Assembly (NCBI GenBank): GCA_943737045.1
Contig: CALSFV010000214.1
Span: 1,178,001 to 1,242,000, forward strand
Source of the DNA: Parapristionchus giblindavisi
Lineage: Eukaryota; Nematoda; Chromadorea; Rhabditida; Diplogasteridae
Direction of reading: 5' to 3'
Length of the DNA stretch: 64,000 bases
In this document: positions 22,479 through 33,509 of the stretch, piece after piece
Layout of the letters: each line of letters opens with the position of its first letter
How positions within the stretch are numbered: the first letter of the stretch is position 1
Translations under genes and position numbers: made by a program
The notes under the pieces: generated by a model
What the model was told of the DNA's origin: nothing
What the model saw: only the letters and a program-made list of their open reading frames with translations
Database searches by the model: none

Positions 22479-23980
22479 TCTCATATAACTTGTCATTAGT
22501 AGATCATTGATTATTGAACTGTATATTTGTAATCATACAAATAAATATAGTTGAAATCAAACATGAATGTTAGTACAATATCTTCAATTGCAATCGCAAT
22601 CTTCATTGAAATAGCTATATAATTGATCCAAAACCTAATCATACATGTTTTTAACTGGGTGGTTCCTGCGAACATTTTTTTCAAATTACGGAAATGAAAA
22701 AAATCGGTTATTTCGGCAATTTCGGCAAACCGGCAACGCCTTGCCGCACAGCCCTTGTACGTTTCTTCCTCATGAACTAAATGAGAGTGATGCATAGAAG
22801 CACGTCAGGAATGCAGATGAAAAAAATAAATCTTGGAAAAGATCAGATGTCTTTTCATTATGTCAGGGTAAAATTTCGGAAAATCATTATTATCTTGTTG
22901 AAAACTGTACGCTCTGGCCACACTCTCTCGCTTTCTTTGTCTACGAGATAGTATTGCTATTTCGGAGCCTTTAATGGCAAGGAAGTGAACAAAGACATAC
23001 CATCCAATATGATAAAAAGTTTAGCTACATCGCTCTCAATAGTGAGAGGATGTGAATTAGATTTAAAGATCGGGAACCACGAAAAAAATGATTGTTTCCT
23101 ACCACGATTAGAATGAGCCCCTCATACATATACTGTAAGTAAAAAGTGTGTTGATGTTCAATTTGCAATCGGCACTCAACCTTTGTCCTCTCATTAGGCC
23201 CCTTCCCATCCCTCTTTCACCATTCCCTGCACTATTGAACATCTTTCAATCGTGATTATACCAATCAATACGCAGAATCATTATAAAAGAAATAGTATGC
23301 GGTGACTTATATGACTTTTGCTACCATCCTGTCTTCACAGTTTATTCACGAAAATATTCGTGGGACACCACGTTTAAAGTGCATGCAAACCTATACTTGA
23401 AGATCTATTAATATTATTAATTAAATTTTGACTGTTCACGAATTTGAGAAGAATGAAAATGAACCACATTGAAGAATGTGCAATCTGGAATTGAAAAAAA
23501 AATAACAGAGAATAAAGTTAACATTTTAAATATTTTTTTTACTATAAGAAAACTAATTCTAAGTTATCCAAAGTATGAGAAAATTCAATTTCACTTCTTT
23601 CCACACTCTCGGAAAGAAGTGAAAACTAGATAGGAAGATAGGTAAAAGCTTCTTCTTCTTCGATTTTCCTGCAATAAAACAGTTAAATGGGTATTCGACT
23701 ATTTCATAATAGTAAGTACTATCGAACGGTAGATCATAGACGTGGTTCCTATACTCTCTTATATACACACTCTCTATGACTTCTCTGACCTTTCATCCTG
23801 TACTCTCTCATTTCTACACACTCTATCATCCATGCTCTCTCACCAATTCTCATACGTTCGAATGGACATCTTCCTCTATTCAAAGGACGCATACAGAGAA
23901 GTACACCCCGACCTCCGTCTATCCGTGCTCTTTCTTTTGTTTTCCTCTTTCTATGTTGCATTAGATCTAACTTGTTACTG
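22479..23980. other. right arm of inverted duplication, no gene seen
   Basis: Uninterrupted arm sequence. It contains the dispersed GAGAGAGTGTGGCC-type repeat (inverted, near 22915) and a block at 23640-23680 (cttcttcttcttcgattttc) copied from the Arg-rich SAP-gene exon region (12601-12640). It has no intact exon of its own. Confidence 0.5.
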
Positions 23981-24170
23981 GGTCAGATCAAGTTCGGTGG
24001 GTCAGATTTCACTAAAAATTGTCGGAACAGCCACTACTTGTGCGAAATCATTTCCAACTATAATAAACTACAGTAATCTGCCGTAACCCGGTTCGGTGGG
24101 TCAGATCAACTGCGGTGGGTCAGATTTCACTAAAAATTGACGGAATGGCCACTATCGATTTTTGTAGCAA
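23981..24170. repeat. partial copies of the 117-bp GGGTCAGAT repeat
   Basis: Two partial units with ttcggtgggtcagatttcac, the same family that forms the satellite at 58646-59690. They abut the outer edge of the large inverted duplication. Confidence 0.7.
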
Positions 24171-24532
24171 ATGTGTCAAAAATATCCTATCACAAGTGTA
24201 TTCAATCGATCTGTCGTCGATAGTAGACGTATCAAATGGTACGGATCGTACATACAAGTATTTGAAATACTATGAATAATAGATCATATTTAACTATGTA
24301 ATACTTTATCCGTTATTCAAAACTTAAGATATTAAATGCTAATAAATTTCATTTTCTATGATGGACGGGTATGTGTGATAAAAGAATATTTATTATGTAT
24401 TGTAATAAATTATATTTATTGTATTCTAACAATGTTTAGCATTTAATATCTTAAGATTAGTGCAAAAAATACATTTTCTACAATGATTTTAAATCGCGGT
24501 TTCCACCGCGATTCAATAAAACTAAAAGAACC
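24171..24532. other. no gene seen
   Basis: AT-rich. The motif gcatttaatatcttaagatt near 24436 is an inverted partner of cttaagatattaaatgctaa near 24325, so a minor hairpin spans 24320-24460. Confidence 0.4.
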
Positions 24533-24967
24533 CCTACCACAAGGGAGTGCGGATACAGTAGAGGGCCTTCTTTGAGGGCTACGAGCCCTCAAATAAAAGA
24601 TGTTCATTTGGCTTCAGAGAGTATGCATAAACCGTATTCTCTCAAGTTAAATAAAAGTAGAAGAATCGCAAAAAGTTGACAAATGTTAGTGTAACATTGC
24701 ATAAATCGTATTGTCTCAAGTTAAATAAAAGTAAAAGAATCTTTTTCACCCAAATGGGCGCCTTTTATTTTGCGCTAGCGATTGACGGCAAAGACAAATA
24801 ATGCGTATTGTCGCTTTGTGAACCATTATTTGAGGGAACTAATTATCTATGCACACTTTTAATTTATTGTTCTTGTATTTATTAATTGGCACTGTATTGG
24901 AATAATTTACACTTCATTTCATTAATATTTTTGAATTGAGCATCGTGTCTTTTTACATTACATTTAA

Positions 24968-25309
24968 AGTAGGGGAACCAGGAGATTTGGTGTGCGCTAG
25001 GACGTGGGAGATAGGAAGTGACTTTATGTTCTCTATCAAAATTGAGAGGTTCAGATAGTAGCGTGTATAGCTAAGTGGTTACATGCCAGCGTTTGAACCG
25101 TGCCACGCGGGTTCGAATCCCGTTTGCAATTTTCTATATATTTTCAAAAACTCGCGCCTTTCCCTGGACATGAGTGAACTTTAATCCCGGGTTTACAGTA
25201 TTCCTGAGCATATAAAATTTTAGAGAAAATTGTTTTTGTAATCAGGGAGATGTGATCTATAGTTCTGCCTGGCCAGTTTATTTACGAAAAAACTCGAGGG
25301 TCCCCATCT
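24968..25309. mobile_element. TTAA-flanked MITE carrying a tRNA-like sequence, copy 2
   Basis: Ends AGTAGGGGAACC and GGTCCCCATCT, TTAA at 24964-24967 and 25310-25313. It has the best preserved tRNA-like core of the three copies (25061-25131). Its right TTAA is at the same time the left TTAA of the palindrome 25314-27675. Confidence 0.78.
25061..25131 (+). pseudogene. tRNA-like sequence inside MITE
   Basis: TAGCTAAGTGGT (25068-25079) fits a polymerase III A box at all but one position and GGTTCGAATCC (25110-25120) is a perfect B box. A T-arm GCGGG/CCCGT forms, but the presumed acceptor strands GCGTGTA and TTGCAAT do not pair and no convincing anticodon stem forms. This is a tRNA-derived relic, not a working tRNA gene. 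Confidence 0.6.
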
Positions 25310-25313
25310 TTAA

Positions 25314-26282
25314 GAGAGGAATCGCCAGAGGTTCGACCACCCCCCGGCGGTAGAAAATTCGACCCCCTGAAAATTTCAGATTAAGTACTTTGAACGATGC
25401 TCTATCGAACTGCGTTGGCCGAATTTGCATATCTGCTCTCATTTTCGAGTAGCGGTAGGTCAAAGTTGGCTGGTACGGTATTTTTGCCTCGAGTGTGCGT
25501 CAGAAAAATGATCATAACTCCATTCAAAATAATGATAGAACTTTTTTCAAAAAAAGCATCGAAAGAGGAGAATTTGGGCAACATTTTGTCCGTTGATGAC
25601 GTCATTTGTCGACCATGCGCCGGTGCGGGGCGGTCGGTTTTATGAAAAAGTGATGTAACTTTCCTAATCGGAAAAAGTGCACTTTTCTTCTATGCGCGTT
25701 TTGTTGCACCCATATGTGTCGAAAAATGACCCAAGTTTCAGAGGATTTGAGAAATGCAAAAAAAAGCGTTGATTTTAGTGACGCGACCTCGGCTTATTCC
25801 TTTATCAAGAAACAGCAAATGAGCTAAAATCACTCAAAAACATCCGAAAAAACATTACGAGCTCAAAATACCCATATATGACAGTTATTTGAAACACAAA
25901 ATCACCAAGTTCCGAAAAATTTGAAAAAACCCATATTTTGCTTTTCCACGTGGGAAAAAACGTTTCAGTAATGTTAATTAATCTTTATAATATTTCTTAT
26001 AATGTTTTTGAACATTTATGTTTTTGGAAGTGAAGGCCTACCTGCTCTTAGAGCCGAGATATCCGTCATCGAGATTACACGCGCGCGCCTCAACTCCGCG
26101 CGACTGCTCATCATCCGCTCTCTCACTCCCACACGCTCTTTCGTGAACAGACAGGGAGAGAAAAAGGAGAAGGTAGACTAACATCTGGCAACTTCACGAA
26201 ATGGAGATGTCAGAAAACTGAGCAAACAGAGTTCAATTTGAACAACAAAGAACGAGTGTGAGCACCCCCCCCCCATACCTTC

Positions 26283-26335
<53 letters not shown>

Positions 26336-27675
26336 CAAGGAATGATGAAGTACAATGTCAAAACTAATGTTAGATAAGATACATTTATTAGAGAAATCAG
26401 TCATAATTCAAAACAATTAACATTGAAATAACATATTACAAAGACATCCGTTGTATCATGTTACTATGTTACTATTACTATTACTATTACTATGTTTAGT
26501 AAATCAATTGATCTCTCACCTTCCCCTATCCCCATCCTCTTTTAATAATTTTATTCTTTCACATATTTTTTTGCACTCGAACACTTTGTACTTGTTGAAA
26601 CACCCTTGCGATGTACGATAAATAAATAAATACAATAAGCAAAATCATTCGAGGCGTCGAGGTAAAGAGGCTCTAAAAACACCGAGCGGGTTCGAACCCC
26701 GGTTCGATCCAAATCTTTTGCTGATTTTTATAGACACAGAAAACGTGTTCCAAGGTATTTTTTTGTAATAAGAATGATGAAACAAGTTGTTTTGAGTCAT
26801 TCTGAGCTGGAAAACATTCATTTTATGGCAACACATCTCTTCTCAAAGGGTGAGTTGGGGCGCGCGCGTGTAATCTCGATGGCGGATATCTCGGCTCTAA
26901 GAGCAGGTAGGCCTTCACTTCCAAAAACATAAATGTTCAAAAACATTATAAGAAATATTATAAAGATTAATTAACATTACTGAAACGTTTTTTCCCACGT
27001 GGAAAAGCAAAATATGGGTTTTTTTTCAAATTTTTCGGAACTTGGTGATTTTGTGTTTCAAATAACTGTCATATATGGGTATTTTGAGCTCGTAATGTTT
27101 TTTCGGATGTTTTTGAGTCATTTTAGCTCATTTGCTGTTTCTTGATAAAGGAATAAGACGAGGTCGCGTCACTAAATAAAGGAATAAGCCGAGGTCGCGT
27201 CACTAAAATCAACGCTTTTTTTGCATTTCTCAAATCCTCTGAAACTTGGGTCATTTTTAGACACATATGGGTGCAACAAAACGCGCATAGAAGAAAAGTG
27301 CACTTTTTCCGATTAGGAAAGTTACATCACTTTTTCATAAAACCGACCGCCCCGCACCGGCGCATGGTCGACAAATGACGTCATCAACTGAAAAATGTTG
27401 CCCAAATTCTCCTCTTTCGATGCTTTTTTTAAAAAAAAATTCTATCATTATTTTGAACGGAGTTATGATCATTTTTCTGACGCACACTCGAGGCAAAAAT
27501 ACCGTACCAGCCAACTTTGACCTACCGCTACTCGAAAATGAGAGCAGATATGCAAATTCGGCCAACGCAGTTCGATAGAGCATCGTTCAAAGTACTTAAT
27601 CTGAAATTTTCAGGGGGTCGAATTTTCTACCGCCGCGGACCCTCCGAAACGGTCGATTTTCTCGCGATTCCTCTC
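25314..27675. mobile_element. palindromic TTAA-flanked element
   Basis: Ends GAGAGGAATCG and CGATTCCTCTC, TTAA at 25310-25313 and 27676-27679. Arms of about 800 bp (tested around ggtaggtcaaagttggctgg at 25455 and its complement near 27515) enclose a loop holding a (CT)n tract. It is nested inside 24533-28289. Confidence 0.75.
26281..26332. repeat. (CT)n microsatellite
   Basis: About 25 CT dinucleotides in the loop of the palindromic element. Confidence 0.95.
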
Positions 27676-28289
27676 TTAAATACTTTATCGAGATCATCTA
27701 AACGGTGGATCTGTAGTGACAAGAGATGGTTCCACTGATCCTAGTTGAGCGCAACTTTCATAAAGTCCGTCAGCCCGTGTCTCTTTATATTAATTCATTC
27801 ATTTTTCAATTATATTGTCTTATCGTTAAATGAAATGTGCAATGAGGAAATGATTCTCATAGTAAGATATTCTCGCATAATTTCAGAGGATCCATAGATA
27901 TATTGTTATATTCGCTGTTTAAGTAACAGGTTTATGCGCATATGACATCAGTTTGCTGTGATTGACTTTATAAGAATTCATTCTATTCTTCACTAAACTA
28001 ATCTTCGACGCATATAAGTCTCTTTCGCGCCACTTCGAAATCGCTAGCGCTAAATAAAAGGCGCCCATTTGGGTGAAAAAGATTCTTTTACTTTTATTTA
28101 ACTTGAGAGAATACGATTTATGCACTGTTACACTAACATTTGTCAACTTTTTGCGATTCTTCTACTTTTATTTAACTTGAGAGAATACTGTTTATGCATA
28201 CTCTCTGAAGCCAAATGAACATCTTTTATTTGAGGGCTCGTAGGCCTCAAAGAAGGCCCTCTACTGTGTCCGCACTCCCTTGTGGTAGG

Positions 28290-29599
28290 TATGATCATTT
28301 GCTTCTTGAAAGAGATTGTTGAGATTCAAAATGTGTCAACGTGTCCATGCTCTGCTCATATGAATTCCACCAGTCACATCGTTGTTTCGTCTTTTACTTA
28401 TATGCACAAAATATTTGAATGAAGTGCTGAAGTAGTGTTTTATTCGCCAAACATACTAATAATAGTCATACTTGGTTGGTGTGGTTCGATTTGTTGCGTC
28501 CGAATAGGCTGGTAATATCGATTGATTTTATTTAGATGAAAAAGGAAGACCACGCATTTTTCGAACGGTTAACGTCCCTATAATTAGTTTTGCGGCCCAT
28601 TTATGACTGCACAACCATGTTTAGCGCACGAAAGGTCGAATTGTTAGCTCAAGATCACGAGGGCGGTAAAGTAGGTCCGAAGAAGAGATTAGGCCCTCTG
28701 GACTGAATTGGCCTTGAGTTATCACTGGCATAGCAGTGATCACCCGCAGGACTTCGTGTGTCTTGAACATTACTTGTTGTACCTTTACTTTTTCATTCAA
28801 TTCACGAGAAATTCGTGTGAGTCATCCTTTCCCACACAATTTCCATCAACTTGCAATGATCAAAACAACTCTCACTTTCTTCTCTTCATTTTGAAATTAG
28901 ATAGAGAATGAAATTGAAAGATTTGAAATGGGCAAAGCCAGAACGACCTATCTGTATGGAAACTCTCTCACGATCAATGCTCTGTTATTGCTTTGCGCAA
29001 CCAGAACATTCTTTCTAAGTTCACTTTTCTGATCAACATATCAAACATTTCGTTTCGACTAAGGAACAATACACTCTCTTTTTCTTCTTCTGCCCTTTAA
29101 TTTAATGATCCGTACTGATAGGAGCGAAAACAACCACAAACACTACGAGAGGGAGGTTGTATGGAGAGTAAAAAGGAGGTAAATGTACTTCTCATGGCAT
29201 GACATGCCTTTGGCTCTGCGCTGGTAAAAGAATCTGTATATTTCTACTACTGTTTTTTTCCTGACAGCGTTTAACGTGATAAGACGTGATGAAAATGACT
29301 TGATTTGATTTGATTTGTTATTTCTTTCATATTGTTCTATTTTGTATCGAACAGATAGTGCAGTTTTCTATGAGAGATGCCATTCGCGTAATCTTTGTCT
29401 TCATTTTGTATTTTTTAGTAATTTTTAAGGCACACCACAAGCTCCGCATTGGCAATACTCTCTCGTAGACGAAGAAAGCGTTAGAGTGTGGTCAGAGCGT
29501 AGAGTTCAAAATTTTTTAAAATTGTTCAAACTACTCAAAATACTGATATTTCTTTTCATTTCTTGTTCGACTATACAATAGTGCTGTAGTACCTTACAA
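28290..29599. other. intergenic, no gene seen
   Basis: No splice-flanked exon identified. It includes one copy of the dispersed GAAGAAAGCGTTAGAGTGTG-type repeat near 29470. Upstream exons of the gene starting at 29931 could lie here but I could not support any. Confidence 0.4.
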
Positions 29600-29882
29600 T
29601 AGGGATCCGCAAATGTGCATTCGTGCGAAATGATTTTCAAAATGAAAATGAAAGAAAAGTCGTGCGCACGACTTCATTATTATAATTAAGTATTCATTCG
29701 TTCAAATTAATGCATTCGATTCATTCTCATCATTTTTATTCAACAAATTGGTGGTTGGTCTAGCATTTGCATGCATTACATCGCACGAAAAAATGCCTCT
29801 TAATTGTGCAGAATGACTTTTCATTATTTTTATTTCGTTCATGCTCGTACCGGCTGTGCATTTGCACGAATGCGGATCCCTA
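29600..29882. mobile_element. hAT-type MITE
   Basis: Ends TAGGGATCCGCAAATGTGCA and TGCATTTGCACGAATGCGGA + TCCCTA, flanked by the 8-bp duplication CCTTACAA (29592-29599, 29883-29890). Both the ends and the 8-bp target site fit the hAT superfamily. It is 283 bp, non-coding, and sits 48 bp upstream of the first predicted exon of the next gene. Confidence 0.85.
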
Positions 29883-29930
29883 CCTTACAAGTTATCATCT
29901 TTATTTTAAAGACAATCACTCCATATTCTC

Positions 29931-31230
29931 ATGGAACGACGTACGATTGACGAGTGGCATAAAGAGGTTAGTGTTTTTTTAAATGTCTTCCAGTTTACTA
30001 AAGTCTTTGATCTTTGATCTTTGAAAACGAATCGAAAGTAAGTATTTCAGTAGATGAACACTGAAAAGTGGTCAGACTTGTTCAATATAAACAGATCGAT
30101 CTTGTAAATTGTTTGTTCAAAAGTTGCGAAAACAATGAAAAGAAGAAAAACTCTCCTCGTTTTGCACACACTTTCGGCACTTTTTGTTTCATTTCTATTC
30201 TTTCGGGACTTTTGAAAACTATGTAACAATGAGTAATTAGATATTATTTTATCAACGTGCATATACACGAAAAGAGAAACATAAATATAAGGAGTGAACA
30301 TTGCAAATTGACAAAGGCGAGATAGATTTTCCTGAAAGGAGTATGAATGTTCAGACCAGTGACCTCATCTACACGAGTAATAATGAATTGATGCCGATGA
30401 TTCATCAAATGATCGATGTTCTCAAAACATTCAAGGAAAACAATGGATCTCATAAAGTAAGGAATCACTTTTAAAGAGATACCCCACGCTAATTTTACTC
30501 CATTTCTAAGCATTGACAATACACTCTCGCAGACAAAGAAACTTAGAGAGTGTGGCACGAGCGGACAGTTTCAAATTAGCTTGACGCGTGCCTTTAAATG
30601 TTTATCACGTGCTCTTCGAAAGGGTCGACCTGGGCGGCGAAAAAAGTATTGCCGCCTGAATACTGACTAATATTATTTTTTAGGCACTTCGTGTTCCAAT
30701 AAACGAGCTCATTCATCAGTACAACAAAGCGTACATCCTCGACACGAAAAGGTTGGGCATATTCTCAATTTTTATTTTACGATGATTTTTTACTATTTCT
30801 ATCTTCAATTCTTGAATAAGTATTAAATTCGTCTATCTTGAAAAGTGCCAATATTTTAATTGTTTATCATTGCGGTTACACTTATGTTTCATAGTAACCA
30901 AAAGTAAATGCCTTTTTTTATCATTCTTCAGCTTTCAGAGACACGGAATTGCATCAAATGTTCTTCGCCCTTGCGCAATGCATCACCGAGTTAAACACTG
31001 CGCACAATCCACCATCATCCACGCCGTCCGTCACACGCTATTGCAACAGTAAAGGATCAATCAACGATGGATCAATTAGCTATAGGGTGATTCGGTCGAG
31101 AGCCACTATTCCTAATCCAGAGAAAGTTCGTTCATCCGAAAACTGTAGCGAAACATCTCTTGATTCGCAATTAGAAATTGATTTTGCCGATAGGAAATCA
31201 GAAGCTTTGCTCAAATCGGACGTATTCTGA
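29931..31230 (+). CDS. unidentified gene, four predicted exons
   Basis: Exons 29931-29966 (MERRTIDEWHKE), 30322-30456, 30684-30751 and 30939-31230; codon phases match at every junction and the total is about 177 residues. Exon 2 carries NELMPMIHQMIDVLKTF, exon 3 VPINELIHQYNKAYILDTK and exon 4 ELHQMFFALAQCITELNTAH, which together look like amphipathic helices. The last 70 residues are Ser-rich and probably disordered. There is no signal peptide, so it is probably intracellular. The acceptor of exon 2 (GGCGAG) is weak and the first exon is uncertain; exons 3 and 4 are the best supported. No family recognised. A polyadenylation-like AATAAA follows at about 31343. Confidence 0.55.
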
Positions 31231-31804
31231 ATGAGTAAAGTGATCATATTTTCTTTGTCAAAATAATCTTCAACATACCATCCTTAAAATAATCTCCGTG
31301 TTCATTTGTTTTCATGTTTATTTATGTTAAAATATGGGTGTAAATAAATGATTTAACGCGAATTGTTTTATGTATCTCCCATTGTAAACATATTTTGTGC
31401 TTAATTGATTTTTTTAAATTTCAATCGAAAAAGGGAAGGCGCTTGAAATTCCTTACTTCAAAGGGACAAGGGATGAAGAATATGAATTATCAGAAATATG
31501 TTATTACGAAAAATAATGCTTGTTCCGTACCCTATCGCCAGACAACGATGTCCAAACGGGACAAGTGTTCCCGAGTGACAAGCCCACGTCGGCAGATTTT
31601 GGTAACGGTTTTAAATATGAAAATTCAAGAACTGTATATTGTTGATAACAAGGCATGTTTTTTTCTGTCAATATACTTATTTCTGTCAATATCTATTGCA
31701 TTATACAATTTGGAATAAGCAAATATCGTTGATATCTACACGCAAATGTATCAACAAAAACTTTACACAACAAAACATTAAACTAAAAAATGAGACCTCG
31801 GTGA
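31231..31804. other. intergenic, no gene seen
   Basis: 3' flank of the preceding gene and AT-rich sequence; open frames on both strands at 31395-31718 lack splice signals and recognisable motifs. Confidence 0.4.
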
Positions 31805-32144
31805 TTAAAATGTAATTAAGCCAGCATCAGCTCCGTAACCCGCTAACGGCATGCCCAAGTTAGCCTTCTGTTCACCATAATATTGTCGATATGCATAGTA
31901 CTCCTGAAATTGATAAATTATTAATGGATAGTAATAAAACACATTGTTCTGCTTGTGTTTTCCCAAAGTGTAAAAATAGTTTATTGTCACAAATTACACT
32001 TTTTTTCCAAAAATCAGTCATTCATTTTCTAGATTTACAAGAACTTACAGGAGGGATCCAGTCGTTTACGTAGTCCACGTAACCTTCGGATTCATAATAG
32101 GAAATAACCAGGAGAAGAAGAAGAATTATAGAGAACAGTTTCAT
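31805..32144 (-). CDS. secreted peptide F (GGWDANAG-related), two exons
   Basis: Exon 1 is 32049-32144 (32 codons, MKLFSIILLLLLVIS signal peptide, ending NDWIPP); exon 2 is 31805-31903 (32 codons plus TAA). Phase 0, donor GTAAGT, acceptor TTTCAG. 64 residues. The C-terminus reads AGYGADAGLITF, where other members have GGWDANAG, so the tryptophan is replaced by tyrosine. Tyr-rich EYYAYRQYYGEQ starts exon 2. It pairs head-to-head with 32528-32868 across 383 bp. Confidence 0.82.
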
Positions 32145-32527
32145 TCTGAACAAGTCGACTGAACCAACCGATGAAAGTTATCTATCATGGATAGCTTTTA
32201 TACCAAAAAGTTCATATGAAAACTTTCACAAAATGATGTTTTACGAATATCCGCATTGTGATTTGAATATCCCAAATCTTTTCAAATTCAATAAATTATA
32301 ATGGGAAATGCATTATCTATTTGACGATGACAAATATATATTTTTTTATAAAAGTTGGGTAGTTAGGTAGTGCATGATATATTTCCCCATTATAAGTTCT
32401 TCAGAATGAGCAGAGTTGGGATATGATAAGGTCTTTTGAAGCAACCCTTTGTTGAAAATTCATTTTTGCTATAAAAGCTAGCTGTGATAGATAACTCTCA
32501 TCGGTTGGTTCAGTCGACTTGTTCAGA
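32145..32527. promoter_or_regulatory. divergent promoter of peptide genes F and E
   Basis: Opposed cassettes: on plus TATAAAAG (about 32470) followed by CATCGGTTGGTTCAGTCGAC and the ATG at 32528; on minus the same order reading down to 32144. Two further TATAAAA-like motifs lie in the middle. Confidence 0.62.
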
Positions 32528-32868
32528 ATGAAAGCATTCTCTATCATTCTTCTTCTTCTTCTTGTTATTTCATATTATGAATCCGAAGGAGTTGGTACGG
32601 TTGGTGATAGATTTCGTCCACTCCCGATTAGACAGGTGATTTTTTTTACAATCGAATATTTTTTATTCTCAAATAGTGTACATTTTTTTAAATATTCATC
32701 AAAATTGTTTTTTTAGATATTATTGGCGCATGATAATATTATAAAAAGATACCAATCGATTAATTCGTTCATAATTTTGAACTAATATCATTTCAGAAAG
32801 ATCTATTGCCACAGTACCAAAAACCGCTAAAGGCTCCAGCCGGAGGATGGGGTCCTAACAGTGGATAA
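32528..32868 (+). CDS. secreted peptide E (GGWGPNSG type), two exons
   Basis: Exon 1 is 32528-32635, exon 2 is 32797-32868; phase 0, 59 residues, MKAFSIILLL signal peptide, then ESEGVGTVGDRFRPLPIRQ and C-terminal GGWGPNSG. The intron is 161 bp, shorter than in A, C and C'. This pair combines one gene of each sub-type, as the A/B pair does. Confidence 0.85.
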
Positions 32869-33509
32869 TCTCATACTGTCCTTTTTGTAGTCATACAAAT
32901 AAACATAATTGAAATCATACTTGTTAATACACTCTGACTTCCATTCTCTTCAATTACCATCAAAACAGCCTTTGAAATCATCCATGGGCGCCATCATGGG
33001 GGTGCCCCTGTAAAATTAGGGCTTTTCGAAAATTTATGGTGAAATTTTTGGAAAAAATGGGCTCCTGTAAAATTACCATATTGAGTTCGGATGCCCCCTG
33101 TAGAATCGAGCTCCAGGTACCCCGTCCATGAATGATTAAAATATATTCTCTGTCAGATGGTAAGTGAAAAAAATTAACAAACTTAAGAAACGATGAAATA
33201 CGACTATTTACTATCACAGCGTTCTCATGACTTTCAAAGCAAGAACGACCGCTCAACATACAAACTCTCTCGAATACAATGGTCTCTCCTTTGTCTTGCT
33301 TTCGAAGAAAAATGGCTTGGACCAGAATACTGTGCTATTGACAAGCGTTGAAAAGAATGAGAATATGCAGAAGTACATGCAATATTTGATTAGTGTTGTG
33401 TCACCAAGCCACGTAATTTACCTCTTTATAGAGAAAATGACAAATATTATATGCAATCAAACAATATCGATGGGAATATTATAATATACTTATGAATAGT
33501 GACGATTTG
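32869..33509. other. intergenic, no gene seen
   Basis: Contains short near-repeats of ctgtaaaattaNNg around 33000-33080 and a region (33240-33310) resembling 28930-28990. No exon recognised. Confidence 0.4.

Larger units (their letters stand above)
13204..23980. repeat. large inverted duplication (interrupted palindrome)
   Basis: Left arm 13204-14206 plus 17208-18529 pairs with right arm 21643-23980; long stretches are identical or nearly so. The left arm is split by the palindromic element 14207-17207. Each arm holds one GGWGPNSG peptide gene and the first exon of a second peptide gene. Removing the two TA-flanked insertions 18531-20178 and 20192-21640 leaves a centre reading tctaaaTAtttaga, so the ancestral palindrome had almost no spacer. 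The outer parts of the arms (13204-14206, 22479-23980) contain no gene I recognise. Confidence 0.88.
24533..28289. mobile_element. compound palindromic element
   Basis: Outer arms start CCTACCACAAGGGAGTGCGG and end with its complement; about 250 bp of each arm (24533-24785 and 28030-28289) match. Inside lie a TTAA-flanked tRNA-like MITE (24968-25309) and a second palindrome (25314-27675). The gene-like open frames in this span are arm copies. Confidence 0.75.

Noticed and set aside
25061..25131. Functional tRNA gene
   Set aside because: The B box is perfect, but the acceptor stem does not pair and the sequence is part of a transposon end-to-end copy.
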